DNA of 64,000 nucleotides, taken from Eulemur rufifrons (Eukaryota; Chordata; Mammalia; Primates; Lemuridae). Location: the NCBI RefSeq assembly GCF_041146395.1, contig NC_091000.1, forward strand, positions 15,886,501 through 15,950,500, read 5' to 3'. The position numbers were made by a program, and so were the translations under genes. Below are positions 24,644-37,264 of this stretch, piece after piece; position 1 is the first letter of the stretch; every line of letters starts with the position of its first letter. Below the pieces are notes generated by a model, which searched no databases, was not told the DNA's origin, and saw nothing but the letters and a program-made list of their open reading frames with translations.

Positions 24644-27600
24644 AAGGACCAGATGTTCATAGACTGCACCAAACAGATAAGGGGACAGCCCTTTACTATC
24701 AGTCCCCACCAAATGACTTAAGGGCCATAAAAAGAGCAGGACCTTTCTGGCCAGGTGCTAGTGACTATCCTGTGGTCACATAATAAGCACCAGGCACCTG
24801 CCACCAAAGGTGCCCAAATCAAGAAATCTTCCTTGCAAGACAGCGACTGCTCCGCTGACAACCGACAGGATCTGCCCAGTGTGTTCTTCTCATCCACAGC
24901 GCTCTCTTTGGACTGGTTCATCAGTCCCTTTTCCTATCCCCCTTTTCTGTTGATGTTAAATGTTACTTTGTTTTATGTGGAAATTTTAATCTATAACTTT
25001 ACACATGCCATAAGTACACTACCATGCATGGTTTGCAATCCTGGCTGCCTCGTGGAATGACTTGAGCCTGTGCACTCAAGGCTCTGAGGACCGAGTGAAT
25101 GGTCAGTGCTCAGGAGAACTGCCTTCTTGGGAACTCCACAAAGCTCATGGCCTTTATGATTGAAAGAGCATCACAAAACTCTGACATCGTGGACAGACAC
25201 AAACGTGTGTGGGCCTGATTATCCCTGACCTTGCACCACTCACGGCAACCTACGTCCCCTTCACTTTCACTCTAAATTGAAAGAGTCACTTAAAGATCTT
25301 CAGTCAAGGGCCTTGCATTCCAGGAGCTCAGTGCCATTTTATCTCCAGCTGAATTACTTGCCGTTGTGTAGACATGACCCTACCATTCAGTTTCTGCAGT
25401 TCCCTCTCACATCATGATTATAATAAGGGGTACAATTCTGAGGTAAGCAAATAATTTCCCAGAGAGCATACTTCATCCCTCCAAGCATGAACCCTTCCAG
25501 GCAAACAGGATCTCATTAACTAACTAAAGTGAGAACACATGCACAGGGACATTCGCCATTTCAGAGGACAAAGCGCACACTCTGGATTCCAGAAGCATCT
25601 CAGAAACAGCATAACAGCCTCTCTGCCAAATTCAAGCCACATACAACAGAAAATAAATTGAGAACGCTACAAGTATGTCTCTTTAGGTAGACACTGTAAG
25701 ATATATGGCAAAACACGAGTCTTTAGATGCTGTTTAGAATTTACCCCATTCATTTACTGGGGTAAATTTCACTCCAGTAGTCAGCTTTGATAACGTTTCT
25801 GGATCCTCCTCTTTATTTACTCTCCAATTTGCAACAGGTAACAGTCTAAAATTGAGATACTCGTTCTAAAGTAAATAGTCAGCAGAAGAAGTAAAAGCAT
25901 CCCTTCCTGCCTCATTGGATTTTAGTTGCAAAGGACTTGGAGGGGAAGCTGCTCTACAGTCTCAGTGTTTGAAGAGGAAGGGGACAATGAGAGAAGATGA
26001 GTATGTCACCTAACACCACACAGCTCATCAGAAGCCATGCTTAGACTCACGCACTCTATTTTAATTCAAATCAGAGTTGTGCTACTCCTTTGCACAGTTT
26101 GATGCTTGCACATCCAAATAAAATTTAGCAGCCTACCCAGGGATTGTAACCCTACCCAATCTCAGAGTTACCTCTCGTCAATGGAGAAAAGAAAGTAAAA
26201 TCATGCAGAAGAGATTCTGTCTTGGAACCTTTCAAATTCTCTCTCCCTGCAAAGCAATGCTCTACCCTGAGAGTAACGGGTCACTGTCTCTGAAGTTGCT
26301 TAGAAATCTATCAATAATATTTCATTACCAATAGTGCACTGAGGACTTTTTTTGGATTCTAGCTCACAAATGTGGAGAAATTGGATTGTTGTGGGTAATG
26401 ATTCATTTGCTTCCACTCCTCCTTTGCCCTTCTCATTTGGCGGGATTGATTTCCTTTCTCCATATAATTTCACTTGTCACTATTCATGACTTGAGAATTG
26501 ACCCTCTCCTCTGCACTTTCCTCCAAGAGCCAGCTTCTATTTTTAAAAACAATTGAAATTGCACATTAATGAAAAATTATTGAGGATGGCACTCAAATAA
26601 AATGCTTGCTTTGGATTATTTTTTTCTTACTAATGTAAAGTGCTGCTCTTCAGATAGACCTATAGAGCAATATCAAATTACCGCCAGTACTTAAACAATG
26701 AAACAAAGAAATCATCAGGAGTCCAGCCCAAGCCTCATCTCATCCCTCACACACCACGGGAGCAAATCTAATCTTTAGCTCCCTTTTTGCCTACAGAAAG
26801 AAGAAATGGGAAATAATGGGATCTCTGCCTCCCAGTTTCTAAAGAATTCAAAAAGAGAGAGACAGGGAGATCTAAATCAAAGCTCCTGTAGGCGTTGCTG
26901 GAAAATAGACCTTCTAATATGCTAGAGAACTGGAGGGAATGCTGCTTTCTCTCCTTAGACGAAGACGCTGCCTTCTTGGAGTTGAGCTTGGTTAAAATAA
27001 CAGGTAGAGCTCAATGTCCGCAAGAAATTTCCTTACGTACAAGTATTGTTAGCAATACTTGCACTGAGAACATAGGGGCAGAACCAGAATAAGAGTGAAG
27101 CTTTCCAGATCCAGTAAGCCCCCAATGTGTGCAAACAGTGACATTGAGTCATATGCCACTGCCACGCACCTTGAGGCCAGGAAAGCTACTATAGGAGGCA
27201 CTGCTTTGACTGTGATAATTGTCTTCTCCTCCTGATTCCTCCTCCTTTATCAGGTTACTTTTTCTGGTATGTGAGTTCTGAGGTTCTTCGGAAGTAGAAA
27301 TTCCACTGACTGGTATCCATTGCATTTATGTGCTGAACTAGTTGAACAAATTCATTTCTCCTGTTTTTACATGAACATGAGGTACAACAAAGCAATAGGT
27401 ACCTGGGCAATGCTACAGAGATTTTGATGTTCTGCTAAATAGCCTATTGTAGACAAATCAACTGTCAAAAGCATAATCTTACACCATGGGAAGATTTTAT
27501 CTTCACACAATAATGAAATATTTTACACAAAGATGATGATCTAAATTCTGAAATATCTACATGTGTTTTTTTTTTTTTTAAATTTTCCAAACTTTAAGCA

Positions 27601-27879
27601 GTTTGAAGATAAGTTACTTCAAGGAAACTTAGCCTACTAGGAAGAGGAGACACTGGTTTGCCAGACCTAAAAATCAGATTTGGCATCTATCTGCTGTCAT
27701 TTGGGCATGTTATTTAAGCATGTTACACCTCAGTTTCTTCATTGACAAAATATCAACTTTCTATGATAATTAGAGTGAATGAATATAATGTCTTAGCAAA
27801 GTGCTGGACACTAGAGGACAAAGTAGTGTTGTTTTGTAAGAACGTATTTGGAAAATGTGAGAAAAAGCGGTTTTGACAC
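24644..27879. other. Unexplained sequence
   Basis: 3.2 kb without a recognised repeat family or gene. It holds a perfect 10-bp hairpin stem at 25738-25768 and a T-run at 27567-27580. The 101-codon plus-strand frame at 24755-25060 shows no domain and is opposed by a 67-codon frame on the other strand. Confidence 0.4.
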
Positions 27880-28029
27880 AGCATGAGGCCCTCACCAGAA
27901 GTCACCAAATACAACCACCCAATCTTGAACTTCCCAACCAGCAGAAGTATAAGCTAAATAAACCTCTTTTCTTTATAAATTACCCAGGCTCCAGTATTCT
28001 GTTACAGCAACACAAAATGAACTAAGGCA
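27880..28029 (+). mobile_element. MaLR (MST/THE1-like) LTR 3' fragment
   Basis: 'aataaacctcttttctttat', 'aaattacccaggctccagta' and 'ttacagcaacacaaaatgaa' then 'ctaaggca' correspond to the end of MST/THE1-type LTRs (ttaaacctctttcctttataaattacccagtct ... gactaataca). Only the 3' part is present. Confidence 0.65.
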
Positions 28030-28089
28030 CTTGACAAGTCCAAAGTCTGATGGGTTGGGTTGCAAGGCCAGAAACTCAGGGAAGAGCTG

Positions 28090-28358
28090 CAGTTTGAGTC
28101 CAAAGACTCTGGTGGAGGAAGCCTTTCTTGCTTGGGGAAGGTCCATCTTTCTTTATTTATTTTTTATTAAGGCCTTCAACTGATTGGATGGTGTTCACCT
28201 ACATTATGAAGGGTGACCGCTTTACTAACAGTCCACTGATTTCCATGTTAATCTCATAAAAAAGAAAAAGCACATTGATAGAAACATCCAGAATAATGTT
28301 TGACCAACTATCTGGACACCGTGGCCTGGCCAAGTTGATATATAAAACTAACCACCAG
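28090..28358 (-). mobile_element. LTR-like old repeat (same family as 55707-56192)
   Basis: 'ttcaactgattggatggtgt', 'ctttactaacagtccactga', 'gaataatgtttgaccaacta' and 'ggccaagttgatatataaaa' are the reverse complement of a common mammalian repeat beginning 'gtgtcaacttgactgggc'. The plus-strand relative at 55707 ends in a MaLR-like way, so I read both as ERVL/MaLR-class LTRs. The precise family is not fixed. Confidence 0.6.
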
Positions 28359-29984
28359 TTTGCCTCATCCTACAAGACTCAAGCCAGTTCCCTGCAAGAA
28401 AGAATTATCTGGCCCAGAATGTCAGTGGTGCTGAAATTGAGAAAGGCTGTGCTAGAAAGATGACGAGGATATTGGAACGGGCTCTGCATAAACAAGGGAG
28501 CCTATAGTGGGAAAAAAAAGAATTTAGACTCTTTGAAGGCATTTTTCAAGTCACTCTCACATGTGTCTCAGCAGAAGTGCTGATGATTGGCACTCAATAA
28601 ATGTTGCAGACTGACAATGAGTAGACGCCATGAATGGGGCACTGAGAGGAGAAATATCACCAGTATAAATTTTACTTGGTTTTGTAATATTTCATGACAG
28701 GATTTTTCCTTGACCGTGTGTTTAGCATGTGCATTTCAAAGGTTGGCTATTAAAATGACAGACTTGGCTTACACTTCCCCATCAGCCTAAGCTACATTCT
28801 AGTGGCCTTTTGTTTTGTTTGTTTTTATCTATGTTTGCCTTAAAACTAAATTAGAAGCCTTATATTTTGTAATAAGAGTACTTTGGTCAAATATACCTAT
28901 ACAAAAAATAGGTGTTCTATAGATTTAAGTGTTAGTATTCTCACGAATAATAAATCAAGGAGACTCACTTTAAAAACTTGGTTCGAGTTCTCTGAACTAA
29001 GAAAACTTTTTTTAAAAAATTAGTAAAAATATGGGTTTTGGTGTTATTTGTTTGCTTTCTCCCATAGTAGCATTGCTTTATCATAATTTAAATTAAAAAG
29101 AAGTATGTCTTACAGTCCTGAATGTTTTAATTTTTCCTGTTAAAAAATTTTCAATAGGTATTTCTGGCCATTTTTAGTAGGTACAAATTGATTATGTAGC
29201 TAAAGTCCTTCCATTAGGAAAAAAAGTTATGTTGCATTCTCTGTATGGTCTTTCATAACTCATCCTGATCCAAGCACAAGCAGAGCTGAAAGTGTGATGA
29301 ACCCACAGAGGTTTCACAGTGCAATCAATGAAGTACCAACGCTAGCTCAAAAATAGCTACAAGGCTATCTTTGGTGCTTTATAGCTACAAATATGCTGTC
29401 AAAAATTAGATTTTCTTTTTTCCCCCCTTGAGTAGTAAGCGTTTGTTTCTAGGTATTTAACGGACTCCTTTAGATCTGAAGTTCTATAAAGTTCATTGAC
29501 AGAGAAATTGAGCAGTTGATCTTCCCATAGACACTGCTGGCCATACCTTAGTAAATATGACCTCCTTAGTAATCACTTTCATACTAAATAAAATAATAAT
29601 CCTTAAACTCATACGCTTAAGTACAAATCTTAATTTGGCAGGACATTCCTCGGTCTGGGTGGCAATGCCTAAGAGGCTCTTCTTTGAGCTGAGCAGAGTT
29701 AAATGACCATGGCTACCATTTCCACTCTGGTTGCCATTTTTAAAATAATAATTAAAAACAACTTGCATAAGGTTTGTTGCTTTCCTTGCAAACTTTAAGG
29801 CAAATACTTTTAGTTAAAATAAGGAAGATATAAGAAAAGCTAATTGATTTACATGAGTGGTTAAACACTGACCCATTACCTTTGATGTAAACTTTTAGAA
29901 TTATTTGAGAAATGTTAAGTGTGACTCATAATGAAGTAGGGGTAAAATATGTACCTTTCTTTCAAGTTGAAGTATATTTTTTTG
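28359..29984. other. Unexplained sequence
   Basis: AT-rich sequence with no gene or clear repeat. 28570-28605 (cactcaataaatgttgcaga) could be the tail of an L2 or MIR. Confidence 0.4.
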
Positions 29985-30060
29985 AATAAATTTTTTTTTG
30001 GAATAATTTTATACTTGTGGAAAAGTTTCAAAAATAGTACTGAGAGTTCTTATATACATA

Positions 30061-31099
30061 CCCCTGTTAAAATAACTGAATGGGAAGCCATCGGATAGGG
30101 TGGCTCTATTACCTGGGGTTCCCACATAAGCAAAGTGGAACTTGAGCCCAGGAAATCACAGGCAGCCAATGGGCCATTCTCAAACTTTAACCAATTAAAT
30201 AATATCTTTGCTCTTTTTCCATATTCACCCCATAAAAGCTTTCTCCTGTTATGTTGGCACAAGGAGGAAGGGGAACAGATTTCTTGCCTGGGGGGTTCCA
30301 CTGAGAAATAGATGACGTTAGGAGTTGCTTTGTCTACGAGGAGGAACAAATTGACCAGAAGGGGGGCTTCCAAGAAGGAACAGATGGTGTGCCAATGGGT
30401 CCCCAAGGACTGAACAGATGTTTGATATATGATAGGGGGTTTCCAAGGACTGACCAACCAGAAAGAGGTAGAAAGACCACAAAGTGGCGATATCATCAAG
30501 GCCATAAATGAGGGTTTCTGGAGCATGTGCACAAGCAAGGTGACAGTATCCTCAAGTGACCTACCCTCATTAACATAGTAAAAGTCACACCTACCAGTGC
30601 CATGACAGTTTACAAATACCGTGGCAACCCCCAGAAATTGCCTTACAAGGTTAAAAATGAGGAGGGTTCTCAGTTCCAGGAATTCGCCACCTTTTTCCAA
30701 GAAAAATCATGAATATTCCACTGCCCACTTAACATAAAATGAGAGAATCAGCATAAAAGGAAAAATCTTGTTAAACTCAGGGTCTCCTCCACTCTCGGGG
30801 GGGTTGACCCATTCCTTCTCTGGAATGAACTATTCTTTAGTAAACTTTGGCACTTGCATCTGCTTGGTCTGCTCATTTGCTCCGTCGAGTCGGTACCAGT
30901 AGCCATTCTTCAGTACTAGGAACCAAGAACCAGGGAACACAGGGACCTGACATCTGGTCCCCACACTGGACATTCCCAGTCCCCCTCTGGTGTAATCTTT
31001 CAGGGCTTACATTTCAGTGCTGCCTGATTCATGAATCCCTATTGGCTCAAATAAACTCTTTAAAAATTTAATGTGCATTAATTTATCTTTTAACACCCC
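30061..31099 (+). mobile_element. Solo LTR, class I (gammaretrovirus-like), 1031 bp
   Basis: The element runs 30065-31095. It opens with tgttaaaa and closes with ttttaaca, a perfect 8-bp terminal inverted repeat in TG...CA form. A 4-bp target duplication cccc flanks it at 30061-30064 and 31096-31099, and removing it restores the interrupted L1 text. Inside are TATA-like 'cataaaagg' around 30752 and a poly-A signal AATAAA at 31050-31055 followed by a T/A-rich end, so the LTR points to the plus strand. 'gccatgacagtttacaaata' and 'gtggcaacccccagaaatt' recall class I LTRs of primates. No internal retroviral genes remain. A 216-codon frame on the other strand (30050-30700) is antisense to it and not credited as a gene. 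Confidence 0.85.
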
Positions 31100-31170
31100 T
31101 CACCTAGTTTCCCTTATCATTAACATTTTACATTGTTATAGTATATTTATCAAAGTAGGAAATTGACATC

Positions 31171-31639
31171 TGTATCTTTATTACTTTCCTAGGGCTGCTA
31201 TGACAATTTATCACAAACTTGAGCTTAAAACAACAGAAATGTATTCTCCCACAGTTCTGGAGGACAGAAGCCCCAGTCAAGGTGTTGCAGGGCTGCACCC
31301 CTTCCAGACCTCGGGGACATCCTGTCCCTTGTCTCTCCTGGCTTCTGGCAGTTGCTGGCATTTCTTGACTTGTGGCTCCCTCCTCCAATCTCTACCTTCA
31401 TCGTCACATGGCCTCCTCTTCTATGTGTGTCTCTCTGTGTCTCTTCTATAAGGACACTTGTCATTGGATTTAAGGTCCACCAGATAATCAGGATGATCTT
31501 CTCATCTGGAAATCCTTGACTTAATTACATCTTCAAAGCAGTTTTTCCAGACAAGGCAACATTCACAGGTTCCAGGGGTTAGGACATCTGTAATCCTCTG
31601 GTGGGTGGCAGGGAGGGCGCCATCATTCAACCCACTGCA
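31171..31639 (-). mobile_element. MLT1-type (MaLR) LTR nested in old L1
   Basis: A complete minus-strand LTR from 'tgtatctttattactttcct' to 'caacccactgca'. Consensus phrases: 'agggctgctatgacaattta', 'cttaaaacaacagaaatgta', 'cacagttctggaggacagaa', 'tataaggacacttgtcattg', 'gacttaattacatcttcaaa' and 'acattcacaggttccagggg'. It interrupts the old L1 at 'gacatc|gtacattgc'. Confidence 0.85.
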
Positions 31640-32460
31640 GTACATTGCTATTAACTAAACTTTGGACAGGTTTTCCGTTAATGTCCTCTTTCTGTTCCAG
31701 CATCCAATCAGCGCTCCACAACGTTGTCCGTCTCCTATTATCAGTGACAGTCCCCAAACTTCCCTTGTTCTTTATGACCTTGAGAGTCTAGAGGTGTACT
31801 GGCTGCCTGTTCTGTAGAAAGACCCCCGATCTGGGTTTGTCTGACATCCTTCTCAAGGGGCTTGGGGAAGGAATGTCACAGAGGCGAACTGCTTTCCTTG
31901 TCACATCAAAGCAGGGCACATGATATCTGCATGACATCACTGAGAATGTTAACCTTTGCTGCTTTTTTAAGGTAGTTTTGCAAGTTTTTCCCCTTTCCCT
32001 ACTTTATTTATGGAATCAAGTGGCAAAGTCTAGCCTATGATTGCGAGAGAGGATTAAGATCCAACTTCTGTAGAGTGAAATATCTATGCAAATAACTTGG
32101 AATTCTTCTGTAAGAAAAATTTGTAACTTCTTCCCCATTTATTTACATTTTTATCTTTTACTTATATCAGCATGGACTTGTATAAATGTATTTTATAATT
32201 TGGGTTATAATCCAATCTCATGTTGTTTATTTTACTGCTCCAATTGTTTGGCGTTGGCTCGAGATCTCTTCCAGGTTGGCTCCTGGGTCCTTCTGACACA
32301 CCTCAGTCCTTTTATTTTTTGTTGTTGTTTGGTTTTTTTTTTTTTTTTTTTTGAGCATCTTTTTACTTTCTGGTACTATAAGATGCCCCAGGCCTATGTT
32401 GTATGCGTGGTTTACTTGTTAAAGCCAAAGGAAATATGAAATGCTCAAGACTTTAATTTT

Positions 32461-33197
32461 GCCTGTCTGAGATGAGGAACAACACTTACAAATACCTTTT
32501 GTGATCTTCATAAGTAAAAACAGTGGCACAATTTCATAGAGTCATGATTAAACAAACAGCCAGGTTAAAGAGTTATGTAAGATACATAACTGCTTTTCTT
32601 ACAACTAAAATGTTCATGCCTCAGGCAGAAGACAGAGCAGCAACGCTGAATTCTAATCACGGCGTTAACAACTTTTAACTCCAGCACAATCTCAGCCGAG
32701 AGCATCAATTCCCTCTTGGTGCAAACCTCCACCGGCTGTAGACTCAGAGCTCCCTTCTCACCACTTCTAACCTCTGTCAGTGTTTGTAAATGTCCAGAAC
32801 GTGCTCTCTCAAAAATATCACCAATTGAATAATACATTGTGCTCATATAATAGTTTTGGCTCTTGAGACCCTAGAAAATTTTACAGCGTAGATGTAGGTC
32901 ACTTACTCCAGAAATGCACTGCAACAAAGCTGCCTATGAAAGCTGCAAGGACACATTTAGGATAAACCATACTACACAAGGACTCCAAGTTGTGCATTTG
33001 TTTGTATTTTCTGTAAAAGAGAGAAGCTAAGAGAAATTTCTTTGATTATTGTTGGAATTCCCAGGAGAAAGGCTATATTTTCCTGACATTGCTTAGTCAC
33101 CAGCACACAAAAGAGAGTCAGAATGAAGGTATTATACAACAATAAGGATAACTTCAGGAACGTATGACATTTCACTATTTTTAAAACACATATACGT

Positions 33198-33228
<31 letters not shown>

Positions 33229-34739
33229 GAGGCTGATGACATTAGCAAAACAGTCCCACCAGATGGGCAAGGAAGCTCAATATATAATTTCCACTCTATG
33301 GATGAGAAAATCTGAAGTAAGAGATGCTAAATTTCTTGGTGCAATCATGGTTATTTACTTGCAGGGCATAAGAATTCAGGAGGATTCAGGAATGCCTTCT
33401 GAATCCTTTCATATTAACAACATATGTACAGAAAATCACAATGTGTGTAACATAATTTGTGTTACACAAAATATGTAACATATCTAAAAAGTTCTTTCAT
33501 GTTTTTTATGGAATATAATGAGGCTAATCCCAATGGGAAATTTGAAAAGCAACTACGGAGTAGTCAACCTTCCTCAAAACTCATGCTACATTTACATGAC
33601 CCAACAACATGTTTACAGCCTGATTAACCAGTTAGTTTTCCAAAATACAGTCTAGCCACAACAAATATTCTAAATCTTTAAAATGTAATTTCAAAGAAAT
33701 TGTGTGTGTATTAAAGCCCAAGTGGAAAAATATGTGGGTTCTTTCCTCCAAAACAAAGAGTTATTTCAATAAAATTTATTTTAGCAGGATATGCCTTGTA
33801 AAATTGTAAATGAGGAGCTATGACATGATGTGCTCTTTTGTTTTTTGTCATGGGAAATTTAAAAAATACCATATTTTGCCTTGTTATTTCCACAAAAGCA
33901 CTTAGCAACCTTTCATATTTTCAGCATTACTTTTTGACAAGACAAAGAGAAGAGTAATCTGTGGGTGGCACTCCGAAATAATAACCAGAAGAGTGTCATA
34001 AAAATGAATATGATGTCAGCTGCTAGACTATATTTCTCTGAAAATCAAGATGAACATCTTTGTGATTATAATACAGAGTGATCTGACTTTTGAAATCCAA
34101 ATGAAGTCATTTATTCCAAAGGGTAGAGGCTCCCAAGTACTGCAGTCACCTTTTTAAGAGTAAAGTAAGGAGAAAATTTAGCAGCCAACTTATTTAAGAT
34201 TGTTTTTCTCTGCTTGTAACGTTAGTCTTCTTTTATTCTTCCCTTTAAGATGAATACGATCTAATATATCACTGAATATGTACTGTGGGTAACTCTGAAG
34301 AATTAACCTAATGTATTTTGGTATTTAGCTGTTAAGTGCAGTTAAGAAATTACCATCCCCCAAACTGTAAATTAATACTACAACTGGCAATTACTCTATT
34401 TCCTTTCAGTGTCAGTCTTGATAAATGCTTGATTTTCTTTTGGTTTTCGGATTGTGAAAGCAACAGCGTATCAATCTGACTTCATGTCTTTCACTTCTGC
34501 CACTGACTTAGAGATCCTGGTGGCATTGCAGGCTCCAGCTGGGGGGTGGGTGGGGAGCCCTCACACTAGGGTCCCCGGGAGTTTCTCACTCTCAGATTAG
34601 TCCACAAAATGCCATGTAAGTGTTCCTACAAGTTTATGGCTCCAGGTGCCTCTGCTCTGGGGAAGCTGCCCCCAGCTGTGGTCCTCTGCACTCCCCTGTC
34701 TCTCCAGATTTCAGGATGGCGGTTGGCCGGGTGACGTCA
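32461..34739. other. Unexplained sequence with a (CA)n tract
   Basis: A (CA)n microsatellite lies at 33204-33228. The rest is AT-rich with no recognised family and only short frames. 34500-34570 is G-rich (ggggggtgggtggggag). Confidence 0.4.
33204..33228. repeat. (CA)n microsatellite
   Basis: About twelve CA units, visible directly. The 83-codon frame opposite it (33223 down to 32972, minus strand) begins with a Cys-Val run translated from this repeat and is spurious. Confidence 0.95.
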
Positions 34740-34865
34740 GTTCTCCTGTGAGTCTAAAAAAGTCATTGATTTTTAGTTTCTTCAGTTTTTTCTTGTTGTA
34801 AGGACAAGGTGATGACTTCGGAGCACTTTACCTGTCAGAAGGAAACTGTAGCAGAAAGTCTCTAA
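34740..34865. mobile_element. Possible old L1 3'-UTR fragment
   Basis: 'gtttcttcagttttttcttg', 'ttgtaaggacaaggtgatga', 'cttcggagcactttacctgt' and 'cagaaggaaactgtagcaga' resemble an old L1 3'-UTR sequence (cttgttgtaaggac...gtgatgacttc...gctctttacatg). Diverged; orientation not settled. Confidence 0.4.
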
Positions 34866-36699
34866 ACTCAGCCTCAGACCTTTGTTGCTGGGTGACCTCC
34901 TCACTCAGGACAGTGGCTGGAAAGCACCACTCTCTTTCTCAGGACAAAAGGGAGCAGGACTAATAATAGATTCCAAGAGCCAAGTGTTCTACCTTTAGGC
35001 AGCTCTAGCCTTGAGTTACTGAAGACAGATATTTAATCATTCTCTTACATCTAAAGGGAATTAGATTAATTAATCAATCTTAATAACTGATATTAGCCAT
35101 TAGTATTACCCATCAGTAGAAGTCTGGACTACTGGCGTATTACACTTTAAATTGAATTATACTGCATATTATACTACCATATACAATAGATTTGAAGAGA
35201 CTTGATATATACACATAGAGAGAGAGAATATATACATATATGTATATTTAATTATATACATCTATATATTTGGCAATTTTAGGTCCATTCACCACTCTTC
35301 TCTACCCTCCTCTGTGTCTCGGGAAACTAATTAATGCAGACTAAATTACAATGCTCCTTTGCCTTCTGGTCTTTGGTTGGATTCATCAGAGGACAAGAAC
35401 ACAAACAGAGGGAAGAAGAGAACATGGTTGAAGGTTTGGTTTCCTCAGTTTATTTCCTGTGTGCTCTGTGGATCAGGTACATCCTCAGACAAGGCCACTG
35501 GTCCTCCCCAGGGATGTCCTTTAGGGTCTGCAACTGCTCCTGCCTGCTGCCCATTCCTGCCTGGCTGACAAAGCCCAACTGTTTACGTGCCTGACCTCCA
35601 GAGCAATTTCCAGTATCAAAGGCAGAAAAGTACACAACCCAGGAGGTGTGGTGATAACGTCATCCCCAAAGCTTTTCTTTCTCCCCAATTGCTTTTGGAC
35701 ACTAGATCATATTAACATGTCTAAAGAAAGAAGGAGGAAGGCAGTGTTCTGGCAGCCCTGAAAATGACATCTGCACAGAAGAGGAAATTGCCCAATGTTC
35801 TAGTTAAAGAGCCGGGACCAGCAGCTTTTGTTTTCATGAGATAATCGGTACTGTTGGCTTTGTAGTTTGTGGAAATGTCTTCCAAATTCTGTCAGCGTTG
35901 ACTGTGAGACTGGCTTTAGGTTGTTGTGAATTTTGACTTTTTTTTTTGTTTTTGTCTTAACATATAGTTTATGGGGCAGTTAGGAGAGGATATCAGATGC
36001 TATTTTAAACTCAAAGACTGACTATTGAATTAACAATGACCATTAAATAAACGACACATATTTTCCATCTCATGTGATGTTCAACACAATATAAAACTCA
36101 CCTCTTTATCTGTTCCATATAATTGAGCTGAACTACCTAGATATCCCTGAATTTCCCCAGATCCATGACTTTGTTTTCCTTCCTTCCCTTAGCTCTAGCT
36201 CTACCTATTGAAATTCTACACTTTATTCAAGGATTATCATGGATAGGAACTCCTCTATGAAACATATTCTGATGTCTTCAGTCAGATATTATCTCTTCCC
36301 TAAAATCTTGGAGACCCGTTTCAGCAGCTGTAGGTTACTGAAGCAGAGCATAGCACTTTCCTGTTGGACAAAGGTCACATGGGATGATGTCACGTGTGAC
36401 TAAGGGGACAGGCAGAGCACTGAGCAGATTGACAGTGGCCAAAATCCAGGGAGACTAGTGTGTCATGTAGAGAAAGCACAGACTGAGAAGGAGTCTTGCA
36501 GGAAGCAGCAGGATAACCAGCTGTGGCATCCTAAAATCAAGGCAGAAGATTCATAACGGAGGGAGTGGTGAGCAGCGGAATGAATGAATTCCATTCATTG
36601 AATTCACAGCTGGAAGGTCATTACCGACCTCAGCAGGAGCGGTTTCAGTGAGAACTGGAGGTAGAAGCTAGACTGCCACACACTGAAGAGTAGAGAACA
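34866..36699. other. Mostly unexplained; AT microsatellite and possible old repeat
   Basis: 35205-35275 is a TA-rich imperfect microsatellite with a GA run. 36560-36690 may belong to the same old repeat class as 3140-3330. No gene. Confidence 0.35.
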
Positions 36700-37060
36700 T
36701 TGCTTGTACGCCTGGTCCTCTAGCTCCAGACACGCCAGCCTTTCCAGCCATTCATGCATGTCACGTGCCCTCGGGATGAGAGTTGTGACATTCTCTCCCT
36801 TCTTATCCAGTTAACTCGTTCTTAGATTTAATAGACTCAGATGCTCCTCCTTTACAGAGTCTTCCTTGAACATTACCTGTTGTATCAGGACTTCCTGTTC
36901 CAGGTTCTGATACTGCCCTATCATTGATTCTGATTCCACGTCTACCTGATTCCAATAACATCTGCCTCCCTTTCCACCACTACATGAAGATGGGGCCCGT
37001 GCCTTGTTTTCTGATTATCATATCCCCAGCATCTAGTGATGTTACTGGTGTGTGGTTTTT
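36700..37060 (+). repeat. L2 LINE fragment
   Basis: 'ctccagacacgccagccttt', 'ccagccattcatgcatgtca', 'gagtcttccttgaacattac' and 'gtgccttgttttctgatta' with 'tatccccagcatctagtgat' follow the L2 3' region (ctccagccacactggcc ... ttccctgacc ... gtatccccagcacctag). A further L2-like 3' end follows at 37265-37355. Confidence 0.6.
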
Positions 37061-37264
37061 TTACTCAACTAATAACTATTCCCCCCCTATAAGACTAAAC
37101 ACTTGAATTTATTCATTTATTTGGTTTCTCTGTGGTGCTTTGAATATGCAAAATGCTTGATAAATATGTTCAAGCAAAGAATAGTTAATGAAATTGCATT
37201 AAAAAAACTAACAGAGACTATCTAAATGGTCACAGAGCATCTAGAATCTTTCTCCCACATGGTA

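Larger units (their letters stand above)
29985..32460. mobile_element. Old L1 3'-UTR-type region split by two nested LTRs
   Basis: The pieces 29985-30064, 31096-31170 and 31640-32460 read as one continuous old L1M-type 3' region once the two LTRs are removed. The order is 'caaaaatagtactgagagtt', 'ctcacctagtttcccttatc', 'gtacattgctattaactaaa', 'gtcctctttctgttccagca', 'gatatctgcatgacatcact', 'gttaacctttgctgc' and 'tactttctggtactataag'. The first break is the solo LTR at 30065-31095, the second the MLT1 LTR at 31171-31639. Strand and subfamily of the old L1 are not certain. A T-run at 32333-32352 lies near its end. Confidence 0.6.

Noticed and set aside
30050..30700. 216-codon minus-strand frame as a protein-coding gene
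   Set aside because: It lies antisense inside a solo LTR, has no recognisable domain, and no conserved neighbours or signals support it.
36583..36617. Inverted repeat gaatgaatgaattccattcattgaattc-type run as a functional site
   Set aside because: Built from a simple GAAT/ATTC repetition; likely low complexity rather than an operator.
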